7,154 nt of DNA from Burkholderiales bacterium (GTDB taxonomy: Bacteria; Pseudomonadota; Gammaproteobacteria; Burkholderiales; UBA11063): the NCBI GenBank assembly GCA_026461645.1, contig JAPJMP010000122.1, positions 1 to 7,154 of the forward strand. The letters are read 5' to 3'. The position numbers and the translations under genes are program-made. Positions 6,703-7,154 of the stretch are shown in pieces (position 1 is the first letter of the stretch; each line of letters opens with the position of its first letter). Below the pieces are notes generated by a model. The model searched no databases, was not told the origin of the DNA, and was given only the letters and a program-made list of their open reading frames with translations.

Positions 6703-6996
6703 TTTTATTTTTAAAATATAGTTTTTAGATTAAAACGCAAACAACTAAAATTATAAATGCATTACACACCGCTAAAGCAGCAGCGCAAGGAGCTTGTTTG
6801 TTCTCTTATCTGTTGAATCATTGCTAAATATAAATCAAAAGATAAATTACATGGCTGTCTCTTGAGATATAGAGGCTGACTAATTGTCAACATTTACAAT
6901 TGCGCTAACCAATATTTATAGTTTCCCCCTCATTTATGCACCAGATTAATCATGCTCCAATAAATTTAATTGTGATATTTTGTTAATCCTAGATTC

Positions 6997-7072
6997 AGCA
7001 GTTAGGTGTATTTTGTAATATTGATTGAAATGCTTACTAAATATAGCATTTCAACGCATATATCTAACTGCT
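6997..7072 (+). repeat. Nested stem-loop, possible structured RNA or palindromic element
   Basis: The outer arms are 6997-7011 and 7058-7072. The first 9 bp pair perfectly (AGCAGTTAG with CTAACTGCT), and the whole 15-pair stem closes with two G-U wobbles in + strand RNA. In the - strand RNA these would be A-C mismatches. The inner hairpin is perfect: TTGAAATGCT (7025-7034) with AGCATTTCAA (7045-7054), around a 10 nt loop. The two stems are joined by a 13 nt and 3 nt internal loop. No T-run follows on either strand, so this is not a normal terminator. It does not match a riboswitch or RNA family I know. The stems are seen; a role as RNA or as a small palindromic repeat is inference. Confidence 0.5.
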
Positions 7073-7154
7073 TCGTATTTAACTCAAATAATCCATGGGC
7101 TTTTATTACCAATGCTTTTAGTGATATTTGCCTATCTTCTATTTTACTCACCAA
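7002..7154 (-). CDS. Possible 3' end of an unknown gene entering from the right edge
   Basis: One - strand frame stays open for 50 codons from the window edge to a TAA at 7002-7004; the other two - strand frames stop within three codons. The product would contain SKIEDRQISLKALVIKAHG and end in ISINITKYT. It resembles no family I recognise. A GTG at 7149-7151 could be its start, giving a 49-residue protein, or the gene may begin outside the window. The frame runs through both arms of the stem-loop at 6997-7072, which argues against strong coding constraint there. In such AT-rich DNA an open run this long is somewhat unusual but not decisive. Confidence 0.25.
   Translation of the reverse strand: MVSKIEDRQISLKALVIKAHGLFELNTKQLDICVEMLYLVSISINITKYT

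Larger units (their letters stand above)
6703..7154. other. 452 bp without a convincing complete gene
   Basis: After the lysS stop I find no complete coding frame of useful length with a ribosome site, no tRNA or rRNA, and no good intrinsic terminator. The only structure just after lysS is an A/T-only stem of 6 bp (6702-6707 with 6712-6717). A second short dyad, AATTGT and ACAATT (6882-6887 and 6896-6901), has an 8 nt loop. The 3' part holds the nested stem-loop at 6997-7072 and a - strand frame entering from the right edge. The rest looks like unconstrained or decayed DNA, with stops in all frames. Confidence 0.6.

Noticed and set aside
6702..6726. Possible lysS terminator: ATTTTA/TAAAAT stem with a T-rich loop, then five Ts at 6722-6726.
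   Set aside because: The stem is six A-T pairs only, and the T-run is not directly after it. In AT-rich DNA this is expected by chance.
6757..6816. Short + strand frame starting ATG at 6757 (MHYTPLKQQ...), 19 codons.
   Set aside because: No ribosome site, ends quickly at TGA, and the frame is broken again after about 20 further codons. No recognisable homology.
7001..7068. Integron attC-like cores: GTTAGGT (7001-7007) fits GTTRRRY and ATCTAAC (7062-7068) fits RYYYAAC.
   Set aside because: In attC sites the order is RYYYAAC first and GTTRRRY last on either strand. Here it is reversed, so the match follows from the palindrome and is not a recombination site.
7112..7154. + strand ATG at 7112 beginning a hydrophobic stretch (MLLVIFAYLLFYSP) that runs off the edge.
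   Set aside because: Only 14 codons are visible, there is no ribosome site, and it lies opposite a longer open - strand frame.
1..7154. Search for CRISPR arrays, insertion sequences, tRNA/rRNA genes, toxin-antitoxin pairs and phage genes.
   Set aside because: No regular spaced repeats, transposase motifs, cloverleaf folds or such gene pairs were visible on either strand.

Overview
The window is an AT-rich stretch (roughly one third GC by eye) of a proteobacterial chromosome. It carries seven intact genes, all on the + strand, in tight housekeeping layout: dapE, pcnB, a class I aminotransferase, sspA, sspB, tusA and lysS. The gene content and protein details point to Beta- or Gammaproteobacteria. 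SspA begins with a CPFSHR segment and carries a YIDERFPHPQLMP segment, which look more like betaproteobacterial SspA as I remember it than the E. coli protein. PcnB is of the bacterial poly(A) polymerase type with a Lys-rich tail. The low GC suggests a host-associated or streamlined lineage, but I cannot name the organism from sequence alone.

Layout. Positions 1-106 hold a promoter with a perfect extended -10 and the leader of dapE. Positions 107-3835 hold dapE (lysine/diaminopimelate synthesis), pcnB (RNA polyadenylation) and an aspartate/prephenate-type aminotransferase. These three are separated by 49 and 26 bp with no obvious internal promoter, so they may form one transcript. Positions 3836-3934 (99 bp) separate the two gene groups. 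This gap holds an imperfect dyad that folds best as + strand RNA, overlapped by a full-consensus sigma-70 promoter (TTGACA, 17 bp, TATAAT, with extended -10). Positions 3935-6702 hold sspA-sspB-tusA-lysS, joined by a 4 bp overlap, a 3 bp gap and a 27 bp gap, which reads as one operon driven by that promoter.

How the genes fit together. SspA binds RNA polymerase and SspB delivers substrates to ClpXP; both belong to the starvation and protein-quality network. TusA is the sulfur carrier that, in known systems, feeds 2-thiolation of the wobble uridine of tRNA-Lys, -Glu and -Gln. LysS charges tRNA-Lys. Linking tusA to lysS puts tRNA-Lys thiolation and charging under one strong promoter, which is the most interesting functional idea here. 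The first group mixes amino acid synthesis with RNA decay.

The last 452 bp (6703-7154) contain no convincing complete gene. They hold a 76 nt nested stem-loop (6997-7072) whose outer stem has G-U wobbles only when read as + strand RNA, and a partial - strand reading frame entering from the right edge. I found no clear new defence, mobile or toxin system. The window is mostly ordinary core genome, with a few regulatory and structural oddities.
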